Of a DNA stretch of 64,000 nt, positions 40,314 to 54,001 are shown in pieces. The stretch lies in contig JARCOQ010000085.1 in assembly GCA_029207755.1 (NCBI GenBank), positions 124,001 to 188,000 of the forward strand, given 5' to 3'. The notes under the pieces are model-generated. The model had not been told where the DNA came from and searched no databases. It saw only the letters and a list, made by a program, of their open reading frames with translations. This DNA is from Chamaea fasciata. Lineage: Eukaryota; Chordata; Aves; Passeriformes; Sylviidae. Both the position numbers and the translations under genes were made by a program. Each line of letters begins with the position of its first letter. Position 1 is the stretch's first letter.

Positions 40314-42440
40314 CCTAGGGGAGAGATAGGGCACCCCAGGGACAGCCAGGGCACCCCCAGGGACACCAAGGAGACAGCCAGGGCACCCCCAGGGACGCCT
40401 AGGGGACAGCCAGGGCAACCTAGGGACAGCCAGGGCTTTCCCAGGGTCACCTAGGGGACAGGCAGGGCACCCCCAGGGACACCAAGGGGACAGCCAGAGC
40501 ACCCCAGGGCCAGCCAGGGCATCCTCAAGGACACCTAGGGGACAGCCAGGGTACCCCCAGGGACACCTAGGGGACAGCACAGGCACCCCCAGGAACACCT
40601 AGGAGACAGAAAGGGCACCCCAAGGAAACCTAGGGGACAGCAAAGGCCCCCCCCGGGACACCTAGGGGACAGCCATGGCACCCCAGGGACACCCAGGGCA
40701 CCCCCCGGGACACCTAGGGGACAGCCAGGGCACCCCAGGGAAAGACAGGGCACCCCCAGAGACACCGAGGGCACATCTAGGGCACCCTAGGGACAGGCAG
40801 GGCACCCCCAGGGACAACAAGGGGACAGCCAGAGCACACCAAGGACAGCCAAGGCAACCCAGGGACACCTAGGGGGCAGCCAAGGCAACCCCAGGGAAAC
40901 CTAGGGGACAGCTAGGCACCCAAGGGACATTCAGGGGACAGCCAGGGTACCCCAGAGACACCTAGGGGACAGCCAGAGCACCCCAAGGACAGCCAGGGCA
41001 CCCCAGGGACAGCCAGGACACCCCCAGGGACACCCTAGACACCCCCAGGGCGCCCAAGGGACACCCAGGGGACCCCCAGGGCCATGTAGGGGACAGCCAG
41101 GGCACCCCCAGGGACACCTAGGGGACAGCTAGGGCACCCCCAGGGACACCTAGGGGACCTCCAGGGCACGCCCAGTGACACCCTGGGCACCGCCAGGGAC
41201 AGCAAGGGCACCCCCAGGGACACCTAGGGGACAGCACCCTAGGGACAGCCAGGGCAACCCCAGGGCACCCCAGGGACGGCCAGGGCACCCTCAGGGACAC
41301 CTAGGGACAGTCAGGGAACCCCAGGGACAGCCAGGGCAACCCCAGGGACACCTAGGAGACAGCAAGGGCACCCCAGGGACAGCCAGGACACCCCCAAGGC
41401 ATCACACGGACAGCCAGGGCACCCACAGGGACACTGACGGGACAGCCAGGGCACCCCAGGGACACCTAGGGCACAGCCAGGGCACCCCCTGGGACACCTT
41501 GGGGACAGCCAGGGCACCCCCAGGGAAACCAAGGGGACAGCCAAGGCACCCCCAGGGACAGCCAGGGCACCCCCAGGGCACCCCAGGGACATCCAGGGCA
41601 CCCCCAGGGACACCAAGGGGACAGCCAAGGCACCCCCAGGGACAGCCAGGGCACCCCCAGGGCACCCCAGGGACACCCTGGGCACCCCCAGGGACACCTA
41701 GGGAACAGCCAGGACACGCCCAGGGACACCCTGGGCACCTCCTGGGACACCCAGGGCACTCCCAGGGACACCTAGGGGACCGCCAGGGCACCCTAGGGAC
41801 AGACAGGGCACCCCCAGAGACACCGAGGGAACAGCCAGGGCACACCCAGGGACATCGCGCGGACACCCAGGAAACCCCCAGGGAAACCTAGGGGACAGCC
41901 AGGGCACCCCAGGGACACCCAGGGGACAGCCAGGGTACCCCCGAGACACCTACGGGACAGACAGAGCACCCCAAGGATAGCCAGGGCACCCCCAGGATCA
42001 CCTCGGGGACAGCCAGGGTATCCCAGAGACACCTAGGGGACAGCCAGAGCACCCCAAGGACAGCCAGGGCACTCCAGGGACAGCCAGGGCACCCCCAGGG
42101 ACACCTAGGGGACAGCCAGGGTACCCCAGAGACACCTAGGGGCCAGCCGGAGCACCCCAAGGACAGCCAGAGCACTCCAGGGACAGCCAGGGCACCCCCA
42201 GGGACACCCAGGCACCCCCAGGGCACCCCAGGGACACCCAGGGAACCCCCAGGCCCATGTAGGGGACACCCAGGGCGCCCCCAGGGACACCTAGGGGACA
42301 GCCAGGGCACCCTAGGGACAGCCAGGGCACATCCAGAGGCACCGAGGGCATAGCCAGGGCACCCTCAGGGACACCTAGGGGACAGGCAGGGCGCCCCCAG
42401 GGACACCGCGGGGACACCCAGGACATCCCCAGGGACACCT
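40314..42440. repeat. Higher-order repeat G, copy 1
   Basis: It starts near GGGGAGAGATAGGGCACC. It contains GGGCTTTCCCAGGGTCACC near 40433, AGGAACACCTAGGAGACAG at 40591, GGCATCACACGGACAGCC near 41398, and GACATCGCGCGGACACCC near 41852. The second landmark recurs at 60051 and 62891 (offsets 19,460 and 22,300). The right end is approximate, because copy 3 is cut by the window edge and copy 2 diverges earlier. Confidence 0.85.
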
Positions 42441-42544
42441 AGGGGACAGCCAGGGCACCGCAGGGACAGCCAGGGCCCCCCCAGTGCACTTCAGGGACAC
42501 CTAGGGGACAGCCAGGGCACCGCAGGGACAGCCAGGGCCCCCTC

Positions 42545-43760
42545 AGGGACACCTAGGGGACCTCCAGGGCACCCCCAGGGACACCTAGGGGACAGCTAGG
42601 GCACCCCCAGGGACACCTAGGGGACCTGCAGGGCACCCCTAGGGACACGTACGGGACAGCCAGGGAACCCCAGTGACACCCTGGGCACCCCCAGGGACAC
42701 CTAGGGGACAGCCAGGGCACGCCCAGGGACACCTAGGGGACAGCCAGGGCACCCTAGGGACAGCCAGGGCACCCCCAGAGACACCGAGGGTACAGCCAGG
42801 GCACCCTCAGGGGCACCTAGGGGACAGGTAGGGCACCCCCAGGGACACCGCGGGGACACCCAGGAAACCCCCAGGGAAACCTACGGGACAGCCAGGGCGC
42901 CCCCAGGGACAGTCAGGGCACCCCCAGGGACACCTAGGGGACAGGCAGGGCACCCCCAGGGACACCAAGGGGACAGCCAGAGCACCCCAAGGACAGCCAG
43001 GGCACCCGCAGGGACACCTAGAGGGCAGCCAAGGCAACCCCAGGGAAACCTAGCGGACAGCCAGGGCACCCCAGGGACACCCAGGGGACAGCCAGGGTAC
43101 CCCAGAGACACCTAGGGGACAGACAGAGCACCCCAAGGATAGCCAGGGCACCCCCAGGGAAACCTAGGGGACAGCCAGGGTATCGCAGAGACACCTAGGG
43201 GACAGACAGAGCACCCCAAGGACAGCCAGGTCACTCCAGGGACAGCCAGGGCACCCGCAGGGACACCTAGAGGGCAGCCAAGGCAACCCCAGGGAAACCT
43301 AGCGGACAGCCAGGGCACCCCAGGGACACCCAGGGGACAGCCAGGGTACCCCAGAGACACCTAGGGGACAGCCGGAGCACCCCAAGGACAGCCAGGGCAC
43401 CCCAGGGACAGCCAGGGCACCCCCAGGGACACCTAGGGGTTATCCAGGGCACTCCCAGAGACACCCTAGACACCACCAGGGACACCTAGGGGACAGCCAG
43501 GGCACCCCAGGGACACCCAGGCACCCCCAGGGCACCCCAGGGACACCCAGGGAACCCCCAGGCCCACGTAGGGGACAGCCAGGGCACCCCCAAAGAAAGC
43601 CAGGGCACCCCCAGGGACACGTAGGGGACAGCCAGGGCCCCCTCAGGGACACCTAGGGGACCTCCAGGGCACCCCTAGGGACACGTACGGGACAGCCAGT
43701 GAACCCCAGAGACACCCAGGGCACGCCCAGGGACACCTAGGGGACCTCCAGGGCACCCCC
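42545..43760. repeat. Higher-order repeat H, leading partial unit
   Basis: Corresponds to the last 1.2 kb of an H unit. 42.55-42.66 kb matches 48.0-48.09 kb (offset 5,432), 42.81-43.11 kb matches 48.19-48.49 kb (offset 5,380), and 43.44-43.68 kb matches 48.81-49.05 kb (offset 5,368). Confidence 0.85.
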
Positions 43761-46700
43761 AGCGACACCTTGGGGACAGGCAGGGCACCCCAGGGACACC
43801 TAGGTTACAGGCAGGGCACCCCAGGGACACCAAGGGGACAGCCAGGGTACCCCCAGGGACACCTAGGGGACAGCCAGGGCACCCCCAGGGAAAGCCAGGG
43901 CACCCCCAGGGACACCAAGGGGACAGCCAGTGAACCCCAGGGACACCTAAGGGAAAGCCAAGGCACCCCCAGGGACACCTTGGGGACAGGCAGGGCACCC
44001 CCAGGGACACCAAAGGGGCAGCCAGGGTACTCCAGGGACACCTAGGGGACAGTCAGGGCACCCCCAGGGACACCTAGGGGACAGCCAGGGTACCCCCAGG
44101 GACACCTAGGGGGCAGCCAAGGCACCCCAAGGAGAGCCAGGGCACTTTCAGGGACACCATAGGGACAGCCATGGTACCCCAGGGACACCAAGGGGACAGC
44201 CAGGGCACCCGAGGGACAGCCAGGGCACTCCCAAGGACACCTCGGGGACAGGCAGGGCACCCCCAGGGACAGCTAGGGGACAGCCCGGGCACCCCCAGGG
44301 ACAGCCAGGGCGCCCCCAGGGACACCGAGGGCACAGTCAGGACACCCCAGGGACACCCAGGGCATCCCCAGGGACACCTAGAGGACAGCCAGGGCTTCCC
44401 CAGGGGCGCCTAGGGGACAGCACGGGCAACCCCAGGGACACCTAGGGGACAGCACGGGCACCCCCAGGGACACCTAGGGGACAGCCAGAGCACCACAGGT
44501 ACACCCAGGGGACTCCCAGGGACACCTAGGGGACAGCCAGGGCAACGCAGGGATACGCGGGACACCACCAGGGACAGCTGGGGGACAGCATGGGCCCCCC
44601 CAGGGACACCTATGGGACAGCCAGGGCACCCCAGGGACACCCAGGGCACCCCCAGGGACACCAAGTGGACAGTCAGGGCACCCCCAGGGACACCTAGGGC
44701 ACAGCCAGGGCACCCTAGGGACCGCCAGGGCACCCCCAGGGACACCAGGGCATCCTCAGGGACACCTAGGGGACAGCCAGGGTACCCCAGGGACAGCCAG
44801 GGCACCCCCAGGGCACCCCAGGGACGGCCAGGGCACCCTCAGGGACAACTAGGGGACAGCGAGGGCACCCTAGGGACAGACAGGGCACCCCCAGGGACAC
44901 ATAGGGGACCTCCAGGGCACCCACAGGGACACCTAGGGGACAGACAGGGCACCCCCAGGGACACCTAGGGGACAGGCAGGGCACTCCAGGGACAGCCAGA
45001 GAACCCCCAGGGACACCTAGGGAACAGCAAAGGCAGCCCAGGGACACCTAGGGGACAGCAAGGGCCCCCCCAGGGACACCTAGGGGACAGCCATGGCACT
45101 CCAGGGACACCCAGGGCACCCCCAGGAACACCTAGGGGACAGCCAGGGCACTCCCAGGGACACCCTGGGCACTCCCAGGGACACCCAGGGCACCCCCAGG
45201 GACACCTAGGGGACAGTCAGGGCACCCCAGGGACAGCCAGGGCATCCCCAGGGTCACCTAGGGGACAGGCAGGGCACTCTAGGGACAGCCAGGGCACCCC
45301 CAGAGACTCCGAGGGCAACCCCAGGGCACCCTAGGGACAGACAAGGCACCCCCAGGGACAGCCAGGGGACAGGCAGGGCACTCCCAGGGACACCTAGGGG
45401 ACAGCCAGGGCACCCCAGGGACAGCCAGGGCACCCCCAGGGACACTTAGGGGACAGCCAGGGCACCCCCAGGGACTCGTTTGGGACAGGCAGGGCACCCC
45501 AGGGACACCCAGGGCACCCCCTGGGACACCTAGGGGACAGCCAGGGCACTCCAGGGACAGCCGGGGCACCCCCAGGAACACCTAAGGGACAGCCAAGGCA
45601 CCCCCAGGGACAGCCAGGGAACCCCCAGGGCACCCCAGGGACACCCAGGGCACCCACAGGGACACCAAGGGGACAGCCAGGGCACTCCCAGGGACACCTA
45701 GGGGACAGCCAGGGCACTCCAGGGACACGCGGGGCACCCCGAGGGACATCTAGAGGACCTCCAGGGCACCCCCAGGGGCACCTAGAGGACCTCCAGGGCA
45801 CCCCCAGGGACAGCCAGGGCACCCCCAGGGACACCTAGGGGACAAACCAGGGCACCCCAGGGACAGCCAGGGCAACCCCAGAAACACCTAGGAGACAGAA
45901 AGGGCACCCCAGGGACACCTAGGGGACAGCCAGGGCACCCTAGGGACAGCCAGGGCTCCCCCAGGGACACCTAGGGGAAAGGCAGGGCACCCCCAGGAAC
46001 ACCAAGGGGACAGCCAGAGCACCCCAAGGACAGCTAGGGCACCCCCAGGGTCACCTAGGGGACAGCAAAGGCAGCCCAGGGACACCTAGGGGACAGCAAG
46101 GGCCCCCACAGGGACACCTAGGGGACAGCCGTGGAATCCCAGGGGCACCCAGGGCACCCCCAGGGACACCTAGGGGACAGCCAGGGCACCCCCAGGGACA
46201 CCCTGGGCACCCCCAGGAACATCTAGGGGACAGCAAGGGCCCCCCCAGGGACACCTAGGGGACAGCCGGGGAATCCCAGGGACACCCAGGGCACCCCCAG
46301 GGACACCTAGGGGACAGCCAGGGCACCCGCAGGGACACCCTGGGCATCCCCATGGACACCTAGGGGACAGCAAGGGCCCCCCCAGGGACACCTAGGGGAC
46401 AGCCAGGGCACTCCAGGGACACCCAGGGCACCCCCAGGGACACCTAGGGGACAGCCAGGGCACTCCCAGGGACACCCTGTGCACTCCCAGGGACACCCAG
46501 GGCACCCCCAGGGACACCTAGGGGACAGTCAGGGCACCCCAGGGACACCCAGGGCGCCCCCAGAGACACCTAGGGGACAGCCGGAGCACCCCAAGGACAG
46601 CCAGGGCACCCCAGGGACAGCCAGGGCACCCCCAGGGACACCTAGGGGTTATCCAGGGCACTCCCAGAGACACCCTAGACACCACCAGGGACACCTAGGG

Positions 46701-49128
46701 GACAGCCAGGGCACCCCAGGGACACCCAGGAACCCCCAGGGCACCCCAGGGACACCCAGGGAACCCCCAGGCCCACGTAGCGGACAGCCAGGGCACCCCC
46801 AAAGACAGCCAGGGCACCCCCAGGGACACGTAGGGGACAGCCAGGGCCCCCCCAGGGACACCTAGGGGACCTCCAGGGCACCCCCAGGGACACCTAGGGG
46901 ACAGCTAGGGCACCCCCAGGGACACCTAGGGGACCTGCAGGGCACCCCTAGGGACACGTACGGGACAGCCAGGGAACCCCAGTAACACCCTGGGCACCCC
47001 CAGGGACACCTAAGGGACAGCCAGGGCACGCCCAGGGACACCTAGGGGACAGCCAGGGCACCCTAGGGACAGCCAGGGCACCCCCAGGGACACCTAGGGG
47101 AAAGGCAGGGCACCCCCAGGAACACCAAGGGGACAGCCAGAGCACCCCAAGGACAGCTAGGGCACCCCCAGGGTCACCTAGGGGACAGCAAAGGCAGCCC
47201 AGGGACACCTAGGGGACAGCAAGGGCCCCCACAGGGACACCTAGGGGACAGCCGTGGAATCCCAGGGGCACCCAGGGCACCCCCAGGGACACCTAGGGGA
47301 CAGCCAGGGCACCCCCAGGGACACCCTGGGCACCCCCAGGAACATCTAGGGGACAGCAAGGGCCCCCCCAGGGACACCTAGGAGACAGCCGGGGAATCCC
47401 AGGGACACCCAGGGCACCCCCAGGGACACCTAGGGGACAGCCAGGGCACCCGCAGGGACACCCTGGGCATCCCCATGGACACCTAGGGGACAGCAAGGGC
47501 CCCCCCAGGGACACCTAGGGGACAGCCAGGGCACTCCAGGGACACCCAGGGCACCCCCAGGGACACCTAGGGGACAGCCAGGGCACTCCCAGGGACACCC
47601 TGTGCACTCCCAGGGACACCCAGGGCACCCCCAGGGACACCTAGGGGACAGTCAGGGCACCCCAGGGACACCCAGGGCGCCCCCAGAGACACCTAGGGGA
47701 CAGCCGGAGCACCCCAAGGACAGCCAGGGCACCACAGGGACAGCCAGGGCACCCCCAGGGACACCTAGGGGTTATCCAGGGCACTCCCAGAGACACCCTA
47801 GACACCACCAGGGACACCTAGGGGACAGCCAGGGCACCCCAGGGACACCCAGGCACCCCCAGGGCACCCCAGGGACACCCAGGGAACCCCCAGGCCCACG
47901 TAGGGGACAGCCAGGGCACCCCCAAAGACAGCCAGGGCACCCCCAGGGACACGTAGGGGACAGCCAGGGCCCCCCCAGGGACACCTAGGGGACCTCCAGG
48001 GCACCCCCAGGGACACCTAGGGGACAGCTAGGGCACCCCCAGGGACACCTAGGGGACCTGCAGGGCACCCCTAGGGACACGTACGGGACAGCCAGGGAAC
48101 CCCAGTAACACCCTGGGCACCCCCAGGGACACCTAAGGGACAGCCAGGGCACGCCCAGGGACACCGAGGGTACAGCCAGGGCACCCTCAGGGGCACCTAG
48201 GGGACAGGTAGGGCACCCCCAGGGACACCGCGGGGACACCCAGGAAACCCCCAGGGAAACCTACGGGACAGCCAGGGCGCCCCCAGGGACAGTCAGGGCA
48301 CCCCCAGGGACACCTAGGGGACAGGCAGGGCACCCCCAGGGACACCAAGGGGACAGCCAGAGCACCCCAAGGACAGCCAGGGCACCCGCAGGGACACCTA
48401 CAGGGCAGCCAAGGCAACCCCAGGGAAACCTAGCGGACAGCCAGGGCACCCCAGGGACACCCAGGGGACAGCCAGGGTACCCCAGAGACACCTAGGGGAC
48501 AGACAGAGCACCCCAAGGATAGCCAGGGCACCCCCAGGGAAACCTAGGGGACAGCCAGGGTATCCCAGAGACACCTAGGGGACAGACAGAGCACCCCAAG
48601 GACAGCCAGGTCACTCCAGGGACAGCCAGGGCACCCCAGGGACACCTAGGGGAAAGCCAGGGCACTCCAGGGAGAGCCAGGGCACCCCCAGGGACACCTA
48701 GGGGTCAGCCAGGGTACCCCAGAGACACCTAGGGGACAGCCGGAGCACCCCAAGGACAGCCAGGGCACCCCAGGGACAGCCAGGGCACCCCCAGGGACAC
48801 CTAGGGGTTATCCAGGGCACTCCCAGAGACACCCTAGACACCACCAGGGACACCTAGGGGACAGCCAGGGCACCCCAGGGACACCCAGGCACCCCCAGGG
48901 CACCCCAGGGACACCCAGGGAACCCCCAGGCCCACGTAGGGGACAGCCAGGGCACCCCCAAAGACAGCCAGGGCACCCCCAGGGACACGTAGGGGACAGC
49001 CAGGGCCCCCCCAGGGACACCTAGGGGACCTCCAGGGCACCCCTAGGGACACGTACGGGACAGCCAGTGAACCCCAGAGACACCCAGGGCACGCCCAGGG
49101 ACACCTAGGGGACCTCCAGGGCACCCCC
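43761..49128. repeat. Higher-order repeat H, copy 1 (5,368 bp)
   Basis: The unit start is set at AGCGACACCTTGGGGACAGG, which recurs at 49129, 54002 and 58677. Copy 1 contains a segment at about 43.89-44.31 kb that copy 2 lacks. From 44.31 kb it matches copy 2 at an offset of 4,957-4,958 bp almost perfectly. It contains the nested 1,123 bp duplication. Confidence 0.92.
45953..48164. repeat. Nested 1,123 bp tandem duplication in H copy 1
   Basis: 45953-47075 and 47076-48164 match at an offset of 1,123 bp. Examples are the landmark GGGGAAAGGCAGGGCACC at 45974 and 47097, and the open-frame pairs at 46051/47174 and 46479/47602. The left edge is uncertain by about 40 bp because the flanks also match the unit. 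The right end of the second copy is near 48164, where GACACCGAGGGTACAGCC begins. Confidence 0.9.
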
Positions 49129-52100
49129 AGCGACACCTTGGGGACAGGCAGGGCACCCCAGGGACACCTAGGTTACAGGCAGGGCACCCCAGGGACACCA
49201 AGGGGACAGCCAGGGTACCCCCAGGGACACCTAGGGGACAGCCAGGGCACCCCCAGGGAAAGCCAGGGCGCCCCCAGGGACACCGAGGGCACAGTCAGGA
49301 CACCCAGGGACACCCAGGGCATCCCCAGGGACACCTAGAGGACAGCCAGGGCTTCCCCAGGGGCGCCTAGGGGACAGCACGGGCAACCCCAGGGACACCT
49401 AGGGGACAGCACGGGCACCCCCAGGGACACCTAGGGGACAGCCAGAGCACCACAGGTACACCCAGGGGACTCCCAGGGACACCTAGGGGACAGCCAGGGC
49501 AACGCAGGGATACGCGGGACACCACCAGGGACAGCTGGGGGACAGCATGGGCCCCCCCAGGGACACCTATGGGACAGCCAGGGCACCCCAGGGACACCCA
49601 GGGCACCCCCAGGGACACCAAGTGGACAGTCAGGGCACCCCCAGGGACACCTAGGGCACAGCCAGGGCACCCTAGGGACCGCCAGGGCACCCCCAGGGAC
49701 ACCAGGGCATCCTCAGGGACACCTAGGGGACAGCCAGGGTACCCCAGGGACAGCCAGGGCACCCCCAGGGCACCCCAGGGACGGCCAGGGCACCCTCAGG
49801 GACAACTAGGGGACAGCGAGGGCACCCTAGGGACAGACAGGGCACCCCCAGGGACACATAGGGGACCTCCAGGGCACCCCCAGGGACACCTAGGGGACAG
49901 ACAGGGCACCCCCAGGGACACCTAGGGGACAGGCAGGGCACTCCAGGGACAGCCAGAGAACCCCCAGGGACACCTAGGGAACAGCAAAGGCAGCCCAGGG
50001 ACACCTAGGGGACAGCAAGGGCCCCCCCAGGGACACCTAGGGGACAGCCATGGCACTCCAGGGACACCCAGGGCACCCCCAGGAACACCTAGGGGACAGC
50101 CAGGGCACTCCCAGGGACACCCTGGGCACTCCCAGGGACACCCAGGGCACCCCCAGGGACACCTAGGGGACAGTCAGGGCACCCCAGGGACAGCCAGGGC
50201 ATCCCCAGGGTCACCTAGGGGACAGGCAGGGCACTCTAGGGACAGCCAGGGCACCCCCAGAGACTCCGAGGGCAACCCCAGGGCACCCTAGGGACAGACA
50301 AGGCACCCCCAGGGACAGCCAGGGGACAGGCAGGGCACTCCCAGGGACACCTAGGGGACAGCCAGGGCACCCCAGGGACAGCCAGGGCACCCCCAGGGAC
50401 ACTTAGGGGACAGCCAGGGCACCCCCAGGGACTCGTTTGGGACAGGCAGGGCACCCCAGGGACACCCAGGGCACCCCCTGGGACACCTAGGGGACAGCCA
50501 GGGCACTCCAGGGACAGCCGGGGCACCCCCAGGAACACCTAAGGGACAGCCAAGGCACCCCCAGGGACAGCCAGGGAACCCCCAGGGCACCCCAGGGACA
50601 CCCAGGGCACCCACAGGGACACCAAGGGGACAGCCAGGGCACTCCCAGGGACACCTAGGGGACAGCCAGGGCACTCCAGGGACACGCGGGGCACCCCGAG
50701 GGACATCTAGAGGACCTCCAGGGCACCCCCAGGGGCACCTAGAGGACCTCCAGGGCACCCCCAGGGACAGCCAGGGCACCCCCAGGGACACCTAGGGGAC
50801 AAACCAGGGCACCCCAGGGACAGCCAGGGCAACCCCAGAAACACCTAGGAGACAGAAAGGGCACCCCAGGGACACCTAGGGGACAGCCAGGGCACCCTAG
50901 GGACAGCCAGGGCTCCCCCAGGGACACCTAGGGGAAAGGCAGGGCACCCCCAGGAACACCAAGGGGACAGCCAGAGCACCCCAAGGACAGCTAGGGCACC
51001 CCCAGGGTCACCTAGGGGACAGCAAAGGCAGCCCAGGGACACCTAGGGGACAGCAAGGGCCCCCACAGGGACACCTAGGGGACAGCCGTGGAATCCCAGG
51101 GGCACCCAGGGCACCCCCAGGGACACCTAGGGGACAGCCAGGGCACCCCCAGGGACACCCTGGGCACCCCCAGGAACATCTAGGGGACAGCAAGGGCCCC
51201 CCCAGGGACACCTAGGGGACAGCCGGGGAATCCCAGGGACACCCAGGGCACCCCCAGGGACACCTAGGGGACAGCCAGGGCACCCGCAGGGACACCCTGG
51301 GCATCCCCATGGACACCTAGGGGACAGCAAGGGCCCCCCCAGGGACACCTAGGGGACAGCCAGGGCACTCCAGGGACACCCAGGGCACCCCCAGGGACAC
51401 CTAGGGGACAGCCAGGGCACTCCCAGGGACACCCTGTGCACTCCCAGGGACACCCAGGGCACCCCCAGGGACACCTAGGGGACAGTCAGGGCACCCCAGG
51501 GACACCCAGGGCGCCCCCAGAGACACCTAGGGGACAGCCGGAGCACCCCAAGGACAGCCAGGGCACCCCAGGGACAGCCAGGGCACCCCCAGGGACACCT
51601 AGGGGTTATCCAGGGCACTCCCAGAGACACCCTAGACACCACCAGGGACACCTAGGGGACAGCCAGGGCACCCCAGGGACACCCAGGAACCCCCAGGGCA
51701 CCCCAGGGACACCCAGGGAACCCCCAGGCCCACGTAGGGGACAGCCAGGGCACCCCCAAAGACAGCCAGGGCACCCCCAGGGACACGTAGGGGACAGCCA
51801 GGGCCCCCCCAGGGACACCTAGGGGACCTCCAGGGCACCCCCAGGGACACCTAGGGGACAGCTAGGGCACCCCCAGGGACACCTAGGGGACCTGCAGGGC
51901 ACCCCTAGGGACACGTACGGGACAGCCAGGGAACCCCAGTAACACCCTGGGCACCCCCAGGGACACCTAAGGGACAGCCAGGGCACGCCCAGGGACACCT
52001 AGGGGACAGCCAGGGCACCCTAGGGACAGCCAGGGCACCCCCAGGGACACCTAGGGGAAAGGCAGGGCACCCCCAGGAACACCAAGGGGACAGCCAGAGC

Positions 52101-54001
52101 ACCCCAAGGACAGCTAGGGCACCCCCAGGGTCACCTAGGGGACAGCAAAGGCAGCCCAGGGACACCTAGGGGACAGCAAGGGCCCCCACAGGGACACCTA
52201 GGGGACAGCCGTGGAATCCCAGGGGCACCCAGGGCACCCCCAGGGACACCTAGGGGACAGCCAGGGCACCCCCAGGGACACCCTGGGCACCCCCAGGAAC
52301 ATCTAGGGGACAGCAAGGGCCCCCCCAGGGACACCTAGGAGACAGCCGGGGAATCCCAGGGACACCCAGGGCACCCCCAGGGACACCTAGGGGACAGCCA
52401 GGGCACCCGCAGGGACACCCTGGGCATCCCCATGGACACCTAGGGGACAGCAAGGGCCCCCCCAGGGACACCTAGGGGACAGCCAGGGCACTCCAGGGAC
52501 ACCCAGGGCACCCCCAGGGACACCTAGGGGACAGCCAGGGCACTCCCAGGGACACCCTGTGCACTCCCAGGGACACCCAGGGCACCCCCAGGGACACCTA
52601 GGGGACAGTCAGGGCACCCCAGGGACACCCAGGGCGCCCCCAGAGACACCTAGGGGACAGCCGGAGCACCCCAAGGACAGCCAGGGCACCACAGGGACAG
52701 CCAGGGCACCCCCAGGGACACCTAGGGGTTATCCAGGGCACTCCCAGAGACACCCTAGACACCACCAGGGACACCTAGGGGACAGCCAGGGCACCCCAGG
52801 GACACCCAGGCACCCCCAGGGCACCCCAGGGACACCCAGGGAACCCCCAGGCCCACGTAGGGGACAGCCAGGGCACCCCCAAAGACAGCCAGGGCACCCC
52901 CAGGGACACGTAGGGGACAGCCAGGGCCCCCCCAGGGACACCTAGGGGACCTCCAGGGCACCCCCAGGGACACCTAGGGGACAGCTAGGGCACCCCCAGG
53001 GACACCTAGGGGACCTGCAGGGCACCCCTAGGGACACGTACGGGACAGCCAGGGAACCCCAGTAACACCCTGGGCACCCCCAGGGACACCTAAGGGACAG
53101 CCAGGGCACGCCCAGGGACACCGAGGGTACAGCCAGGGCACCCTCAGGGGCACCTAGGGGACAGGTAGGGCACCCCCAGGGACACCGCGGGGACACCCAG
53201 GAAACCCCCAGGGAAACCTACGGGACAGCCAGGGCGCCCCCAGGGACAGTCAGGGCACCCCCAGGGACACCTAGGGGACAGGCAGGGCACCCCCAGGGAC
53301 ACCAAGGGGACAGCCAGAGCACCCCAAGGACAGCCAGGGCACCCGCAGGGACACCTACAGGGCAGCCAAGGCAACCCCAGGGAAACCTAGCGGACAGCCA
53401 GGGCACCCCAGGGACACCCAGGGGACAGCCAGGGTACCCCAGAGACACCTAGGGGACAGACAGAGCACCCCAAGGATAGCCAGGGCACCCCCAGGGAAAC
53501 CTAGGGGACAGCCAGGGTATCCCAGAGACACCTAGGGGACAGACAGAGCACCCCAAGGACAGCCAGGTCACTCCAGGGACAGCCAGGGCACCCCAGGGAC
53601 ACCTAGGGGAAAGCCAGGGCACTCCAGGGAGAGCCAGGGCACCCCCAGGGACACCTAGGGGTCAGCCAGGGTACCCCAGAGACACCTAGGGGACAGCCGG
53701 AGCACCCCAAGGACAGCCAGGGCACCCCAGGGACAGCCAGGGCACCCCCAGGGACACCTAGGGGTTATCCAGGGCACTCCCAGAGACACCCTAGACACCA
53801 CCAGGGACACCTAGGGGACAGCCAGGGCACCCCAGGGACACCCAGGCACCCCCAGGGCACCCCAGGGACACCCAGGGAACCCCCAGGCCCACGTAGGGGA
53901 CAGCCAGGGCACCCCCAAAGACAGCCAGGGCACCCCCAGGGACACGTAGGGGACAGCCAGGGCCCCCCCAGGGACACCTAGGGGACCTCCAGGGCACCCC
54001 C
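49129..54001. repeat. Higher-order repeat H, copy 2 (4,873 bp)
   Basis: Nearly identical to copy 1 at +4,957. The differences I noted are a 1 bp C loss near 49307, one substitution near 49878, and one near 51733 (CACGTAGGGG here, CACGTAGCGG in copy 1). An 84 bp deletion lies near 53.99 kb. It also lacks the 43.89-44.31 kb segment, through a switch near 49262 at a shared GCCAGGGC string. Confidence 0.92.
50910..53121. repeat. Nested 1,123 bp tandem duplication in H copy 2
   Basis: 50910-52032 and 52033-53121, the exact equivalents at +4,957 of the pair in copy 1. Its presence in both H copies shows that the 1,123 bp event came before the H1/H2 duplication. Confidence 0.9.

Noticed and set aside
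41175..41891. 238-codon plus-strand open frame rich in Gly, Pro, Gln and Thr, collagen-like or mucin-like at first sight
   Set aside because: It lacks a regular Gly-X-Y register, starts within a repeat unit, and reads the same array in a plus frame. G copies 2 and 3 break the frame by indels, so no conservation of reading is seen.
44930..45020. Possible local inverted repeats or hairpins from GGG/CCCC runs
   Set aside because: Stems are only 4-5 bp around CCTAGG or CCCC...GGGG and occur in every unit, so they are not specific structural RNA or terminator signals.
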